Positions 5,672 through 12,540 of a stretch of DNA of 12,690 bases are shown here, in pieces (within the stretch, counting starts at the first letter, position 1; each line of letters opens with the position of its first letter). Below the pieces are notes generated by a model. The model saw only the letters and a program-made list of their open reading frames with translations. It ran no database searches and was not told the origin of the DNA. The DNA comes from Solirubrobacterales bacterium (GTDB lineage: Bacteria > Actinomycetota > Thermoleophilia > Solirubrobacterales > Solirubrobacteraceae). The position numbers were made by a program, and so were the translations under genes. The stretch spans positions 1-12,690 of the forward strand of contig JACDAP010000456.1 in assembly GCA_013695395.1 (NCBI GenBank), read 5' to 3'.

Positions 5672-5919
5672 AAGCATCGACGACGCCGCGGACGTCGCCG
5701 CTTCCAGGGCGACTGTGAGGGGACCCCGTGGGGTCGCGCGCGGGCTGCTGCTTCGGACGATGCATGGGCGCGCTGCTCGAGGTGGTGGAGCGTGGCAGCG
5801 TCGACGGTCACGGGAAGGCGGATCTCGGTGCCGGCGGGAGACGGTGAGGAGGCGAGCGTCTCGGCGGAGTCGAGGAGGTCGTCGAGTTCGGCGGAGGTGA
5901 TGTCGTCGTCTTTCTCCAT
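5672..5919 (-). pseudogene. Broken ribbon-helix-helix-like (antitoxin-type) gene
   Basis: From ATG 5919 the minus strand encodes an acidic helical arm (K-D-D-D-I-T-S-A-E-L-D-D-L-L-D-S-A), a linker S-P-S-P-A-G, then T-E-I-R-L-P-V-T-V-D-A-A-T-L-H-H-L-E-Q-R-A, which looks like the strand and first helix of a ribbon-helix-helix or CopG-type regulator. After about 5761 the frame turns into Arg-rich text antisense-like to DUF4160. A plausible second helix, L-T-V-A-L-E-A-A-T-S-A-A, continues one frame over (5716-5672), so a frameshift near the GACCCC-GT-GGGGTC palindrome at 5722-5735 is likely. GAGGAG lies 12 bases before the ATG, a poor distance. It could also be a short functional protein with an unusual tail. 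It abuts DUF4160 and may once have regulated that pair. Confidence 0.5.
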
Positions 5920-6319
5920 GGCTACATGAAGCTCCTCTAGCGGTCGCGGTGGTAGCACCGAGCGTCGCCGCCGCGACGACCCAGGCGCGCGTCCGCTCCG
6001 GGGCGGGCTGGTTCAGACCCTGCCTCTGGTGGTCCACATACCTCTTCGGATCGGGATCCCGCGGTCCCATCGGCGTCACCGACGAGGAGCAGCGCGCATC
6101 AGTGGATCGGACCGATACTCGTGCCGCGTGCATGCCGATTGCCTCGAGGCGTTGAACCGAGTCCTTCAGGTCGTGCCGAACTTCGAGCCGGCGCTCGAGG
6201 CACTCGACAAGGAAGAAGACCTCGCGCTCGGGCCACGCCGCACGGGCTCTCACCGAGCCGCCAGGGCCTGGATCCGCTCGAGGGCGCTCGCGGGCCTCCA
6301 GAGCCGGTCAGGCACAGCC
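5920..6319. other. Gene-poor stretch between the accessory zone and the kinase operon
   Basis: I see no supported gene. Both strands at about 6120-6253 give protein-like readings with high G/C third positions: minus-strand E-V-F-F-L-V-E-C-L-E-R-R-L-E-V-R-H-D-L-K from a start at 6253, and plus-strand N-R-V-L-Q-V-V-P-N-F-E-P-A-L-E-A-L. The codons are in complementary register, so at most one is real, and neither resembles a family I know. On the minus strand, GAGGAG-CTTC-ATG-TAG (about 5937-5922) puts a start directly followed by a stop behind a good ribosome site. Confidence 0.35.
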
Positions 6320-6337
6320 GCGCCGAACTGACGGCGC
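6320..6337 (-). terminator. Hairpin at the end of the kinase/GGDEF-EAL operon
   Basis: Read on the minus strand, GCGCCG and CGGCGC (6337-6332 and 6325-6320) form a perfect 6-bp stem with a 6-base loop that begins on the last base of the stop codon. No T-run follows. It is a weak candidate terminator for the minus-strand operon. Confidence 0.4.
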
Positions 6338-8037
6338 TACCCGGGCTCGAGGACGACGTACCGGGCCGGGGTCGGCCGCCCGAAGTAGAAGCCCTGCCCG
6401 AGGTCGCAGCCGAGCGTCCGCAGTCCCTCGAGATGGCCCACGGTCTCGATCCCCTCGGCCACCGTCCGCAGTCCGAGTGCCTGGGAGAGCGAGATGACCG
6501 CGGCGACGATCGCCGCCTCCTGGGTGGAGCCGGCCATCCCCGCGACGAACGAGCGGTCGATCTTCACCACGTCGAAGGGGAACTGCTGCAGCGCCTTCAG
6601 CGACGAGTACCCGGTGCCGAAGTCGTCGATCGCGAGGCTCGCGCCGAGCGCCTTCAGCTGCTCCAGGACCGCGGTCGCCGCGTCGACGTCGTCGAGCACC
6701 GCGGTCTCGGTGATCTCAAAGCAGAGCCGCCTCGGATCCACCCCGGACTCGCGCACGATCCGCCCGACGCTCCGCACGAGCTCGGGGTGCAGCACCTGCC
6801 GTGGACTCAGGTTGATCGACATCGTCAGCCGGCCCTGCCAGGCCACCGTCTGCCGGCACGCCTCCTCCATCACCCATTCACCCAACCGGTGGATCAGCCC
6901 GGTCTCCTCGGCGGCGGCGATGAATTCGCCCGGCCCGACCAGTCCGCGCTCGGGGTGCTGCCAGCGCACGAGCGCCTCCACGCCGGTCATCCGGCCGCTG
7001 GCCATCTCGAGCTGGGGCTGGAAGTGCAGCCGGAGCTCCTCTCGGTCGAGCGCGCGGTGGAGGGCCGTCTCGGTCGCGAGGCGCCGCACCGCCCGGCGGT
7101 GCATCCCGGTGTCGAAGACCTCGTAGAGGGCGCCGCCGCGCTCCTTGGCCCGGTACATCGCCGCGTCGGCGTCGCGGACGAGCGACTCGGGGCGCGCGGT
7201 CGGCCGGTCGGTGACCGCGATCCCCACCGACACACGGACGTGCACCTGGTCCTCACCGAGGAGGAACGGCTCGGACAGGCGACGGGCGATCCGCTCGGCC
7301 ACGAGCACGGCGTGCCGCTCTCCCTCGATGTCCTCGCAGAGGACCACGAACTCGTCGCCGCCGAAGCGCGCGGCGGTGTCGCCGGTGCGCAGCACCTCCT
7401 CCAGGCGCCGGGCCACGTCGGTCAGGAGCTGATCGCCCGCGGCGTGCCCGAGCGAGTCGTTGATGACCTTGAAGCGGTCGAGGTCGCAGAAGAGCACCGC
7501 GACGGACGTCCCGCTGCGGCCGAGACGGGCGAGGGCCTGACCGAGGCGGTCGAGCAGGAGCGCCCGGTTCGGCAGGCCGGTCAGCCCGTCGTGGAGCGCC
7601 TGGTGGGCGAGCTCGACCTCCGCCCGCTTGCGCTCCACCGCGTAGGCGATCGAGCGCGCGAGCAGCCGGGCCTCGACCTCGCCCTTGATCAGGTAGTCCT
7701 GCGCGCCCTCCTGCACGGCGCCGATGGCGAGCTGCTCGTCCCGCCGCCCGGAGAGCACGACGACCGGCACGTCGAGCGCCGCGGCCCGCAGCTGGTCGAG
7801 CGCGTCCAGGCCGTACGCGTCGGGAAGGGAGAGGTCGAGCAGCACGCAGTCGTACACGGAGGAGAGCAGCGCGTCGACCGCGTCGCTCGCGCGCCCGGCC
7901 CGTGAGCAGACGTAGGCCCCGGGCGAGGCCTCCTCGAGCATCGCCTCGACGAGCGCCGCGTCGCCGGGGTTGTCCTCGACGAGCAGTACGCGCTGCGCGG
8001 TGCCTACGTCGCGGGCGGTCCGGGGGGAGGCGCTCAC
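6337..8037 (-). CDS. REC-GGDEF-EAL response regulator for c-di-GMP turnover
   Basis: A 566-residue cytoplasmic protein with three domains. REC (about 16-128): acidic pair E21/D22, phosphoacceptor D68, S96 and K118, in the E-D-N-P-G-D-A style of Rcp1-like regulators. A short helix (130-149) leads to GGDEF (about 150-305): D-G-L-T-G-L-P-N-R, intact GGDEF (226-230), and an intact inhibitory site R217-x-x-D220 five residues before it. EAL (about 320-562): E354-A-L, N409, E441/E444, D-D-F-G-T-G-Y-S-S (471-479), K492, E528-G-I-E-T and Q548. All the metal and catalytic residues I know for both enzymes are present, so it may both make and degrade c-di-GMP, with phosphorylation setting the balance. 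The start is GTG 8037, overlapping the kinase stop (GTGA), so the kinase is the obvious partner. Confidence 0.95.
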   Translation of the reverse strand: MSASPRTARDVGTAQRVLLVEDNPGDAALVEAMLEEASPGAYVCSRAGRASDAVDALLSSVYDCVLLDLSLPDAYGLDALDQLRAAALDVPVVVLSGRRDEQLAIGAVQEGAQDYLIKGEVEARLLARSIAYAVERKRAEVELAHQALHDGLTGLPNRALLLDRLGQALARLGRSGTSVAVLFCDLDRFKVINDSLGHAAGDQLLTDVARRLEEVLRTGDTAARFGGDEFVVLCEDIEGERHAVLVAERIARRLSEPFLLGEDQVHVRVSVGIAVTDRPTARPESLVRDADAAMYRAKERGGALYEVFDTGMHRRAVRRLATETALHRALDREELRLHFQPQLEMASGRMTGVEALVRWQHPERGLVGPGEFIAAAEETGLIHRLGEWVMEEACRQTVAWQGRLTMSINLSPRQVLHPELVRSVGRIVRESGVDPRRLCFEITETAVLDDVDAATAVLEQLKALGASLAIDDFGTGYSSLKALQQFPFDVVKIDRSFVAGMAGSTQEAAIVAAVISLSQALGLRTVAEGIETVGHLEGLRTLGCDLGQGFYFGRPTPARYVVLEPG

Positions 8038-8807
8038 ACCGCCGCGCTTTCCACGTCCGGGAGAACGATGTGGAAGGTGCTCCCGCGACCGAGCTCGGAC
8101 TCGACACTGATCGCCCCGCCCATTCGCTCGACGATCCGCCGGCAGACCGCGAGCCCGATCCCTGTGCCGGGAAACTCCTCTCGGGCGTGCAGACGCTGGA
8201 AGACCTGGAAGATCCGCTCGCGGTGCTTCGGGTCGATACCGATCCCGTCGTCGGCGACGGTCAGCCGCCAGGCACGCGCTTCCTGGTCGCGGACGCTGGC
8301 GACGGTGACGCGGTTGGGCCGCTCGGGCGGGCGGAACTTCGCGGCGTTGGCGATCAGGTTCTGCAGCAGCTGGCCGAGCTGGACCTCGTCGGCGTCGAGG
8401 CGTGGAAGCGGCCCGATGACCTCGACGCTGGCACCCGTGTCGGCGAGCGCCGGCTCGAGCGAGCGGAGCACGGCGCCCAGGACCTCGTCGACGTCGACCG
8501 GGCTCCGGACCGGCTCGTCGCCTCCGACGCGGGAGTAGCGCAGCAGGTCATCGAGGAGGGCACGCATCCGATCGGCCCCGTCGACGGCGTAGTGGATGAA
8601 CTCACCCGCGGTCTCGTCAAGCTGGTCGCCGTAGCGGCGCTGGAGCAGCCCGAGGTAGCTCGTGACCATCCGCAGAGGCTCGGTCAGGTCGTGGGAGGCC
8701 ACGTAGACGAGCTCTTGGAGGTCGGCCTCGAGGACAGCGATCCGATCGCGGAGCCCCTCGATGGATTCGGGCTCCGGGGGCGGGGTGCCGGCGGACTCGG
8801 GCATCAT
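8034..8807 (-). CDS. Soluble sensor-less histidine kinase
   Basis: A 257-residue cytoplasmic kinase with no transmembrane segment and no PAS or GAF sensor domain. A Pro-rich start (1-15) is followed by a short coiled coil (16-36). The H-box is A-S-H39-D-L-T-E-P-L-R, the phytochrome/bacteriophytochrome-like HisKA type. The ATPase domain has N-box N150/N154, G1 D187-G-I-G-I, F-box I-F-Q-V-F-Q-R-L (199-206) and G2 G-T-G-I-G-L-A (214-220), all intact. It should autophosphorylate H39 and pass the phosphate to D68 of the overlapping REC-GGDEF-EAL protein. Lacking its own sensor, it probably gets its input through a partner protein. The start is ATG 8807 or ATG 8804 (ATGATG), with only AAAGG immediately upstream. 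A divergent gene starts 53 bases away. Confidence 0.93.
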   Translation of the reverse strand: MMPESAGTPPPEPESIEGLRDRIAVLEADLQELVYVASHDLTEPLRMVTSYLGLLQRRYGDQLDETAGEFIHYAVDGADRMRALLDDLLRYSRVGGDEPVRSPVDVDEVLGAVLRSLEPALADTGASVEVIGPLPRLDADEVQLGQLLQNLIANAAKFRPPERPNRVTVASVRDQEARAWRLTVADDGIGIDPKHRERIFQVFQRLHAREEFPGTGIGLAVCRRIVERMGGAISVESELGRGSTFHIVLPDVESAAV

Positions 8808-8848
8808 CCTTTAATCGGCAGTTCGGCGCGGGAGCATGAGCCCGTTGC

Positions 8849-8854
8849 TAGCGT
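8849..8854 (+). promoter_or_regulatory. -10 box for the gene at 8861, leaderless type
   Basis: TAGCGT sits 6 bases before ATG 8861, which puts the expected first transcribed base on the A of the start codon. No Shine-Dalgarno and no clear -35 are visible. It lies in the 53-base divergent gap with the kinase gene. Confidence 0.5.
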
Positions 8855-8860
8855 CGGCGC

Positions 8861-9394
8861 ATGGCCGATGAGACCGCTCCGGACGGACCTGACCCCGGCG
8901 CCACAGAGCCGGTCGACGTGGTCGCCACGGTCGGCGCGCTGGACCCCACCGTGCTGCTGCTGCGCGAGTTCCTGCACCGCTCCGGCGCACTGCGCACGGT
9001 CGCCGTGGTCCAGCTCGAGGACGACACCGCCGTGGTCGACGTCGGCCGCCTGCAGCCGGTCGAGGTGACGATCGGCGAGCGGACCGTGCAGCTGCCGCAC
9101 GCACTCGAGCTCGACGCGGCGGCCCTCCTGGTCCCCGACGTCAAGCAGCTCCCGCCCTTCGAGGTCGACCCGAGCACCGGTGAGGTGAGCAGCCCGCTCG
9201 GCGGCCTCGAGCACTATGCGCGCTCGGTCCGCGATCTCGCGGGCATCCTCGGCGAGGACAACGTCGCGTTCGTCAGCTGGGAGACGAGCGACCCCGAGGT
9301 CCCGATCTCGATCACCGCGCGGGCCTCCGACGACGGCCTGCTCGTGACCCTCGGCGAGGAGGAGTTCGAGACCGAGCCGGGGTGGCCGGCGTAA
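8861..9394 (+). CDS. Conserved-looking acidic protein of unknown function
   Basis: A 177-residue acidic soluble protein I do not recognise. After a polar start (1-17) it has alternating strand and helix segments: L-L-L-R-E-F-L-H-R-S-G-A-L-R-T-V-A-V-V (32-50), D-T-A-V-V-D-V-G-R-L-Q-P (55-66), then a loop and the strand L-D-A-A-A-L-L-V-P-D (84-93). A helix around 118-132 (L-E-H-Y-A-R-S-V-R-D-L-A-G-I-L) is followed by N-V-A-F-V-S-W-E-T. The acidic C-terminus is G-E-E-E-F-E-T-E. There is no signal peptide, membrane segment, Cys or His cluster. Codon use matches the neighbouring genes, so it is surely coding. It is divergent from the kinase operon and 54 bases upstream of another small gene. Confidence 0.85.
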   Translation: MADETAPDGPDPGATEPVDVVATVGALDPTVLLLREFLHRSGALRTVAVVQLEDDTAVVDVGRLQPVEVTIGERTVQLPHALELDAAALLVPDVKQLPPFEVDPSTGEVSSPLGGLEHYARSVRDLAGILGEDNVAFVSWETSDPEVPISITARASDDGLLVTLGEEEFETEPGWPA

Positions 9395-9434
9395 ACGCCG
9401 TGTGATCCCGGGTATCGGCCGCCGCCGCGCCGGG

Positions 9435-9440
9435 TAGGTT
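9435..9440 (+). promoter_or_regulatory. -10 box for the small gene at 9449, leaderless type
   Basis: TAGGTT lies 8 bases before ATG 9449 (5 before GTG 9446). The leader between it and the start is only GAAACGTG, with no ribosome binding site. Confidence 0.45.
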
Positions 9441-9448
9441 GAAACGTG

Positions 9449-9679
9449 ATGCGGCTCACACGGCACGTTCCCGAGGTCGGCGGGGTGGTCACCCTCCACT
9501 GCGAGGACGACGGCTGGCGTGCCGAGCTGACCCGCGGTGCGACCACCGAGCTGGCCCCGCTGCCCTGCCCCGCCGCCGATGTCGCGCTGCACGCCCTCGG
9601 GCTCGACGAGACCGCGCCCTGGGCGACGGAGCTCGCCGAGACCGCCCGGCGGCAGTGCGCACGCGGCGACGGCTGTTGA
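9449..9679 (+). CDS. Small protein of unknown function
   Basis: A 76-residue soluble protein I do not recognise. It starts M-R-L-T-R-H-V-P-E-V-G-G-V-V-T-L, followed by C-E-D-D-G-W-R-A-E-L, which suggests a small beta sheet. Then comes a P-L-P-C-P-A-A-D-V-A-L-H-A-L-G-L helix, and the C-terminus is T-A-R-R-Q-C-A-R-G-D-G-C. It has four Cys: one in each of the two middle segments and two near the end. GTG 9446 is the alternative start; I prefer ATG 9449 because its distance to the -10 box matches other leaderless starts here. A gene of 8861-9394 precedes it and the desaturase follows 80 bases later. The G/C-rich third positions support coding. Confidence 0.7.
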   Translation: MRLTRHVPEVGGVVTLHCEDDGWRAELTRGATTELAPLPCPAADVALHALGLDETAPWATELAETARRQCARGDGC

Positions 9680-9745
9680 GCTCACGCTCGCGGTCCACGG
9701 CCAGCGACAGGTCAAGGAGTGGCGCATCCGCAGTTCCACGCGCCC

Positions 9746-9751
9746 TACCGT
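9746..9751 (+). promoter_or_regulatory. -10 box for the desaturase gene, leaderless type
   Basis: TACCGT lies 8 bases before ATG 9760. No Shine-Dalgarno is present in the intervening bases. The same hexamer, 7 bases from the start, precedes the alcohol dehydrogenase gene on the other strand. Confidence 0.45.
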
Positions 9752-9759
9752 AGGCGCCG

Positions 9760-10908
9760 ATGGCGAACCCCGCGTCCACGGCCCATCTCGACCAGGATGC
9801 GAGGGCGGCGCTCGCAGCCGAGCTCGACGCGCTCCACACGGAGGTCCGCGCGGACCTCGGCGCGCGCGACGCGGCGTACGTGCGACGCGTCATCAAGGCG
9901 CAGCGCTCGCTGGAGCTCGCCGGCCGCACGCTGCTGCTCGGCGCGCGCTACCGGCCGGCGCTCGCGGCGGGCACCGTCGCGCTCACGCTCTCGAAGGTGA
10001 TCGAGAACATGGAGCTCGGGCACAACATCATGCACGGGCAATGGGACTGGATGCGCGACCCGGACATCCACTCGACCACCTGGGAATGGGACGCCGCCTC
10101 GACCGCCCGGTCGTGGAAGCACGCACACAACTTCCAGCACCACACGTACACGAACGTCGTCGGCAAGGACCGGGACCTCGGCTACTCCGCGATGCGCGTC
10201 GTCGCCGACCAAGCGTGGCACCCGGTCTATCTCCTGCAGCCGGTCTACGGCGTGCTCATGGCCCTCACGTTCGAGTGGGGCATCGCGCTCTACGACATGG
10301 AGCTCGACGCGGTCCGGCGCGGCGAGAAGTCCCGCGAGGCCGCGCGCGCGGAGCTGCGCGCGTTCGTCGAGAAGGCGCTGAAGCAGGTCGCCAAGGACTT
10401 CGCGCTCTTCCCGGCGCTGGCGGGTCGGGGGGGCTTCAAGCGGGCCGCGGCCGCGTCGCTGGCGGCGAACGTCGCGCGGAACGCCTGGGTCCACACCGTC
10501 GTCTTCATGGGGCACATCCCGGAGCCGGCCGAGACGTTCAGCCTCGAGGAGTACGAGAGCGAGACGCGCGGCGACTGGTTCGTGCGGCAGCTCGCGGGCT
10601 CCTGCAACCTGGAGGGCACGCCGCTCTTCCACCTGATGACCGGGAACCTCTCGTTCCAGATCGAGCACCACCTCTTTCCCGATCTGCCGAGCAGCCGCTA
10701 CGCCGAGATCGCGCCGCGGGTGCGGGAGATCTGCGAGCGCTACGGGCTGCCGTACCACTCCGGCCGGCTCGGTCGGCAGTACCGCTCGGTCGCCCGGAAG
10801 ATCCTCCGGCTCTCGTTCCCCGGCGGCAACCGCACGGCTCCGGCCCCTCCGGTCCCATCGGCCTGCGCCGCCCCGGCGCATGCACCGTGGGAGCCCGTCG
10901 CCGCCTGA
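9760..10908 (+). CDS. Membrane fatty-acid (acyl-CoA) desaturase, DesA3-like
   Basis: A 382-residue di-iron desaturase of the membrane fatty-acid desaturase family (PF00487), close in style to mycobacterial DesA3/linoleoyl-CoA desaturase-like enzymes. It should put a double bond into acyl-CoA or membrane lipids, taking electrons from an external reductase. All three His boxes are intact: G-H88-N-I-M-H92; H123-N-F-Q-H127-H128, followed by T-Y-T-N-V-x-G-K-D-R-D; and Q300-I-E-H303-H304-L-F-P-D. The W-D-W-M-R-D-P-D-I-H-S-T-T-W-E-W-D segment after box 1 is also family-typical. Hydrophobic segments lie near 64-85, 155-178 and 231-250. The last 25 residues are a Pro/Ala-rich tail of no known role. 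No reductase is next to it. It converges on the DoxX-like gene, 12 bases away. Confidence 0.93.
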   Translation: MANPASTAHLDQDARAALAAELDALHTEVRADLGARDAAYVRRVIKAQRSLELAGRTLLLGARYRPALAAGTVALTLSKVIENMELGHNIMHGQWDWMRDPDIHSTTWEWDAASTARSWKHAHNFQHHTYTNVVGKDRDLGYSAMRVVADQAWHPVYLLQPVYGVLMALTFEWGIALYDMELDAVRRGEKSREAARAELRAFVEKALKQVAKDFALFPALAGRGGFKRAAAASLAANVARNAWVHTVVFMGHIPEPAETFSLEEYESETRGDWFVRQLAGSCNLEGTPLFHLMTGNLSFQIEHHLFPDLPSSRYAEIAPRVREICERYGLPYHSGRLGRQYRSVARKILRLSFPGGNRTAPAPPVPSACAAPAHAPWEPVAA

Positions 10909-10920
10909 GCGCCGTCCCCT

Positions 10921-11286
10921 TCAGTCCGGGCGCAGCGTGGCGCGATAGACGAGGTAGAGCATCCCGACCTGGATCGGCAGCCGGGCCCAGAGCGCGGCGG
11001 CCGGGATCTTCTTGTAGCGATCCTGGTGCTGGAGCATGTGGATGTGCGCCGGGGTGACGCCGAGGAGCGTGATGACGTTCATCCAGCCGCCGTAGCGACG
11101 CGTGGCCGGGTGCATCGACATCGCGCCGCCGAGGATCTCGGTGACCCCGGAGGCGAGGACGAGCTCGCGGTGGGCCGGCAGGTAGTCCGGCATGATCTTC
11201 TCGTAGGTGCCGGGGTTCACGAAGTGGTTGACCCCGGCGATGATCATGAACGGGCCGCTGAAGGCCTTGGCGAGCTTGTCGAGCAT
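10921..11286 (-). CDS. DoxX-like small integral membrane protein
   Basis: A 121-residue protein with four predicted membrane segments (about 7-22, 41-58, 66-84, 99-115), like the DoxX family. The family-like features are A-G-V-N-H-F-V-N-P-x-x-Y-E-K-I-M-P-D-Y-L-P (17-36), then S-G-V-T-E-I-L-G-G-A (46-55), a P-A-H-I-H-M motif in segment 3 (79-84), and R-L-P-I-Q (102-106). Members occur with redox and stress genes, but the biochemical role is mostly unproven. I chose ATG 11286 over GTG 11295: a TAGGGT box sits 7 bases upstream of it, and 11295 falls inside that box. It lies 10 bases after the alcohol dehydrogenase stop, so it can also be co-transcribed with it. Confidence 0.82.
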   Translation of the reverse strand: MLDKLAKAFSGPFMIIAGVNHFVNPGTYEKIMPDYLPAHRELVLASGVTEILGGAMSMHPATRRYGGWMNVITLLGVTPAHIHMLQHQDRYKKIPAAALWARLPIQVGMLYLVYRATLRPD

Positions 11287-11293
11287 GCCGCTC

Positions 11294-11299
11294 ACCCTA
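11294..11299 (-). promoter_or_regulatory. -10 box for the DoxX-like gene, formed on the adh stop codon
   Basis: On the minus strand TAGGGT (11299 to 11294) lies 7 bases before ATG 11286. Its first three bases are the TAG stop codon of the alcohol dehydrogenase. This would give a second, leaderless transcript for the downstream gene. Confidence 0.4.
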
Positions 11300-12403
11300 C
11301 GTCAGGTCGATGACCGAGCGGATCCCGTCCTGCGCGTGCATCAGGTCGAAGCCCTTGTTGACCTCGTCGAGGGTGAGCCGGTGCGAGAGGAACGCGTCGA
11401 CGTCGATCTCCCCGGCCAGGTAGCGCTCGATCAGCTGCGGGACCTGGTCGCGGCCCTTCACGCCGCCGAAGCTCGAGCCCGCAACCCGGCGGCCGGTGAT
11501 CAGCCAGCGGGGGATCACGTCGAGGGTCTCCCCCTTGCCGGCCACGCCGGTCACGGTGCAGAGCCCCCAGCCCATCCGGGCGGCCTCGACGGCCTGGGCC
11601 ATCACCTTCACGTTGCCGGTCGCCTCGAACGTGTAGTCCGCGCCGAAGCCGCCGGTCATCTCGAGGACCTGTGCGACCGCGTCGGGGCCCCCGATCAGCG
11701 TGTCGGTCGCACCCTGGCCCTTCGCGAGCTCGAGCCGGTCGGCGCTCAGGTCGACGCAGACGATCCGCTCAGCGCCCTGAAGCCGAGCGCCGGCCACCGC
11801 GCCGAGGCCGACCATGCCGGCGCCGAACACGACGCAGGTCGAGCCCTCCTCGACCTTCGCGGTGTTCATCGCGGCGCCGAGGCCGGTCGAGAGCCCGCAG
11901 GCGAACAGGCAGGCTCGATCCAGCGGCGCCTCCGGATTGATCTTGGCCAGCGCGATCTCGGGCATGACGGTCGCCTCGGCGAACGTGCTCGTGCCCATGA
12001 AGTGCCGGATCGGCTCGCCGCCCCGCGAGAGTCGCGTCGTGCCGTCGGGCAGGTACCCCTTGCCCTGCTGCTCACGGATGCTCAGGCAGATGTTCGTCTT
12101 CTCCGAGCGGCAATGGACACACTCGCGGCACTGCGGGGAGAAGAGCGTGACGACGTGGTCGCCGACCTTCAGCGAGCTGACACCCTCACCGATGGCCTCG
12201 ACCACACCCGCGCCCTCGTGGCCGAGCACGGTGGGCGCGTACCCGGACGGGTCGACCCCGGAGGCGGTGTACATGTCGGTGTGGCAGACGCCGCAGGCGT
12301 GCAGCCGCACGAGCACCTCGCCCCACTCCGGTCCGGCGAGGTCGACCTCCCGGACGACCAGCGGGGCTCCGAACTCCTCCAGCACTGCGGCACGGATCTT
12401 CAT
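11297..12403 (-). CDS. Class III zinc alcohol dehydrogenase (FrmA/AdhC-like)
   Basis: A 368-residue medium-chain dehydrogenase of the class III group, which oxidises the hydroxymethyl-thiol adduct of formaldehyde with NAD. Catalytic zinc ligands: C40, H62 (G-H-E-G-A-G) and C169. Structural zinc: C92, C95, C98 and C106. Cofactor site: G194-x-G196-x-x-G199 with D218 at the end of the second strand, favouring NAD. Class III marks: R110 before Q-G-K-G-Y-L-P-D-G-T (113-122), H-F-M-G-T-S-T-F (134-141) and S-F-G-G-V-K-G-R (311-318). Actinobacteria mostly use mycothiol or other thiols instead of glutathione, so the true thiol partner is not certain; a general alcohol role is also possible. ATG 12403 follows a TACCGT box by 7 bases. 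Confidence 0.92.
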   Translation of the reverse strand: MKIRAAVLEEFGAPLVVREVDLAGPEWGEVLVRLHACGVCHTDMYTASGVDPSGYAPTVLGHEGAGVVEAIGEGVSSLKVGDHVVTLFSPQCRECVHCRSEKTNICLSIREQQGKGYLPDGTTRLSRGGEPIRHFMGTSTFAEATVMPEIALAKINPEAPLDRACLFACGLSTGLGAAMNTAKVEEGSTCVVFGAGMVGLGAVAGARLQGAERIVCVDLSADRLELAKGQGATDTLIGGPDAVAQVLEMTGGFGADYTFEATGNVKVMAQAVEAARMGWGLCTVTGVAGKGETLDVIPRWLITGRRVAGSSFGGVKGRDQVPQLIERYLAGEIDVDAFLSHRLTLDEVNKGFDLMHAQDGIRSVIDLT

Positions 12404-12410
12404 GTCCGCG

Positions 12411-12416
12411 ACGGTA
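12411..12416 (-). promoter_or_regulatory. -10 box for the alcohol dehydrogenase gene, leaderless type
   Basis: On the minus strand TACCGT (12416 to 12411) lies 7 bases before ATG 12403, with no Shine-Dalgarno between. Transcription would begin on or next to the start codon. Confidence 0.5.
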
Positions 12417-12434
12417 CCGGGCAGCCTGCCTCGG

Positions 12435-12495
12435 ATGGCTCCCGTCTACGCCCTGAACCGCTTCGACCCGGCCGAGAACGACGACTACCGCCAGA
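12435..12495 (+). pseudogene. Possible truncated start of a small DUF1330-like protein
   Basis: ATG 12435 opens a plus-strand reading M-A-P-V-Y-A-L-N-R-F-D-P-A-E-N-D-D-Y-R, which resembles the first strand of small DUF1330/monooxygenase-like proteins. After about 19 residues it becomes Ser/Arg/Gly-rich and runs antisense-like into the next gene. It may be a remnant left by a deletion. The match is from memory and short, so confidence is low. Confidence 0.25.
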
Positions 12496-12526
12496 GGAGC
12501 TGCGCCCGCTGCTCTCCCGAGCGGGG

Positions 12527-12532
12527 TAGGCT
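12527..12532 (+). promoter_or_regulatory. -10 box for the terminal secreted-protein gene, leaderless type
   Basis: TAGGCT lies 8 bases before GTG 12541, which is in frame with ATG 12550. If transcription starts 7-9 bases downstream of the box, GTG 12541 is the first codon of a leaderless message. Confidence 0.45.
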
Positions 12533-12540
12533 CGCGTCGG

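Noticed and set aside
5722..5735. GACCCC-GT-GGGGTC palindrome as a regulator site
   Set aside because: It lies within a decayed reading frame and is short; it is more useful as the likely point of the frameshift.
6121..7905. 594-codon plus-strand frame opposite the GGDEF-EAL gene
   Set aside because: It is the antisense of a gene with every catalytic motif intact; the Glu/Gly/Leu/Arg-rich text matches no family.
7902..9068. 388-codon plus-strand frame
   Set aside because: It runs antisense to the histidine kinase and then out of frame through the gene at 8861.
11207..12529. 440-codon plus-strand frame
   Set aside because: It lies antisense to the alcohol dehydrogenase, whose zinc and cofactor residues are all present on the minus strand.
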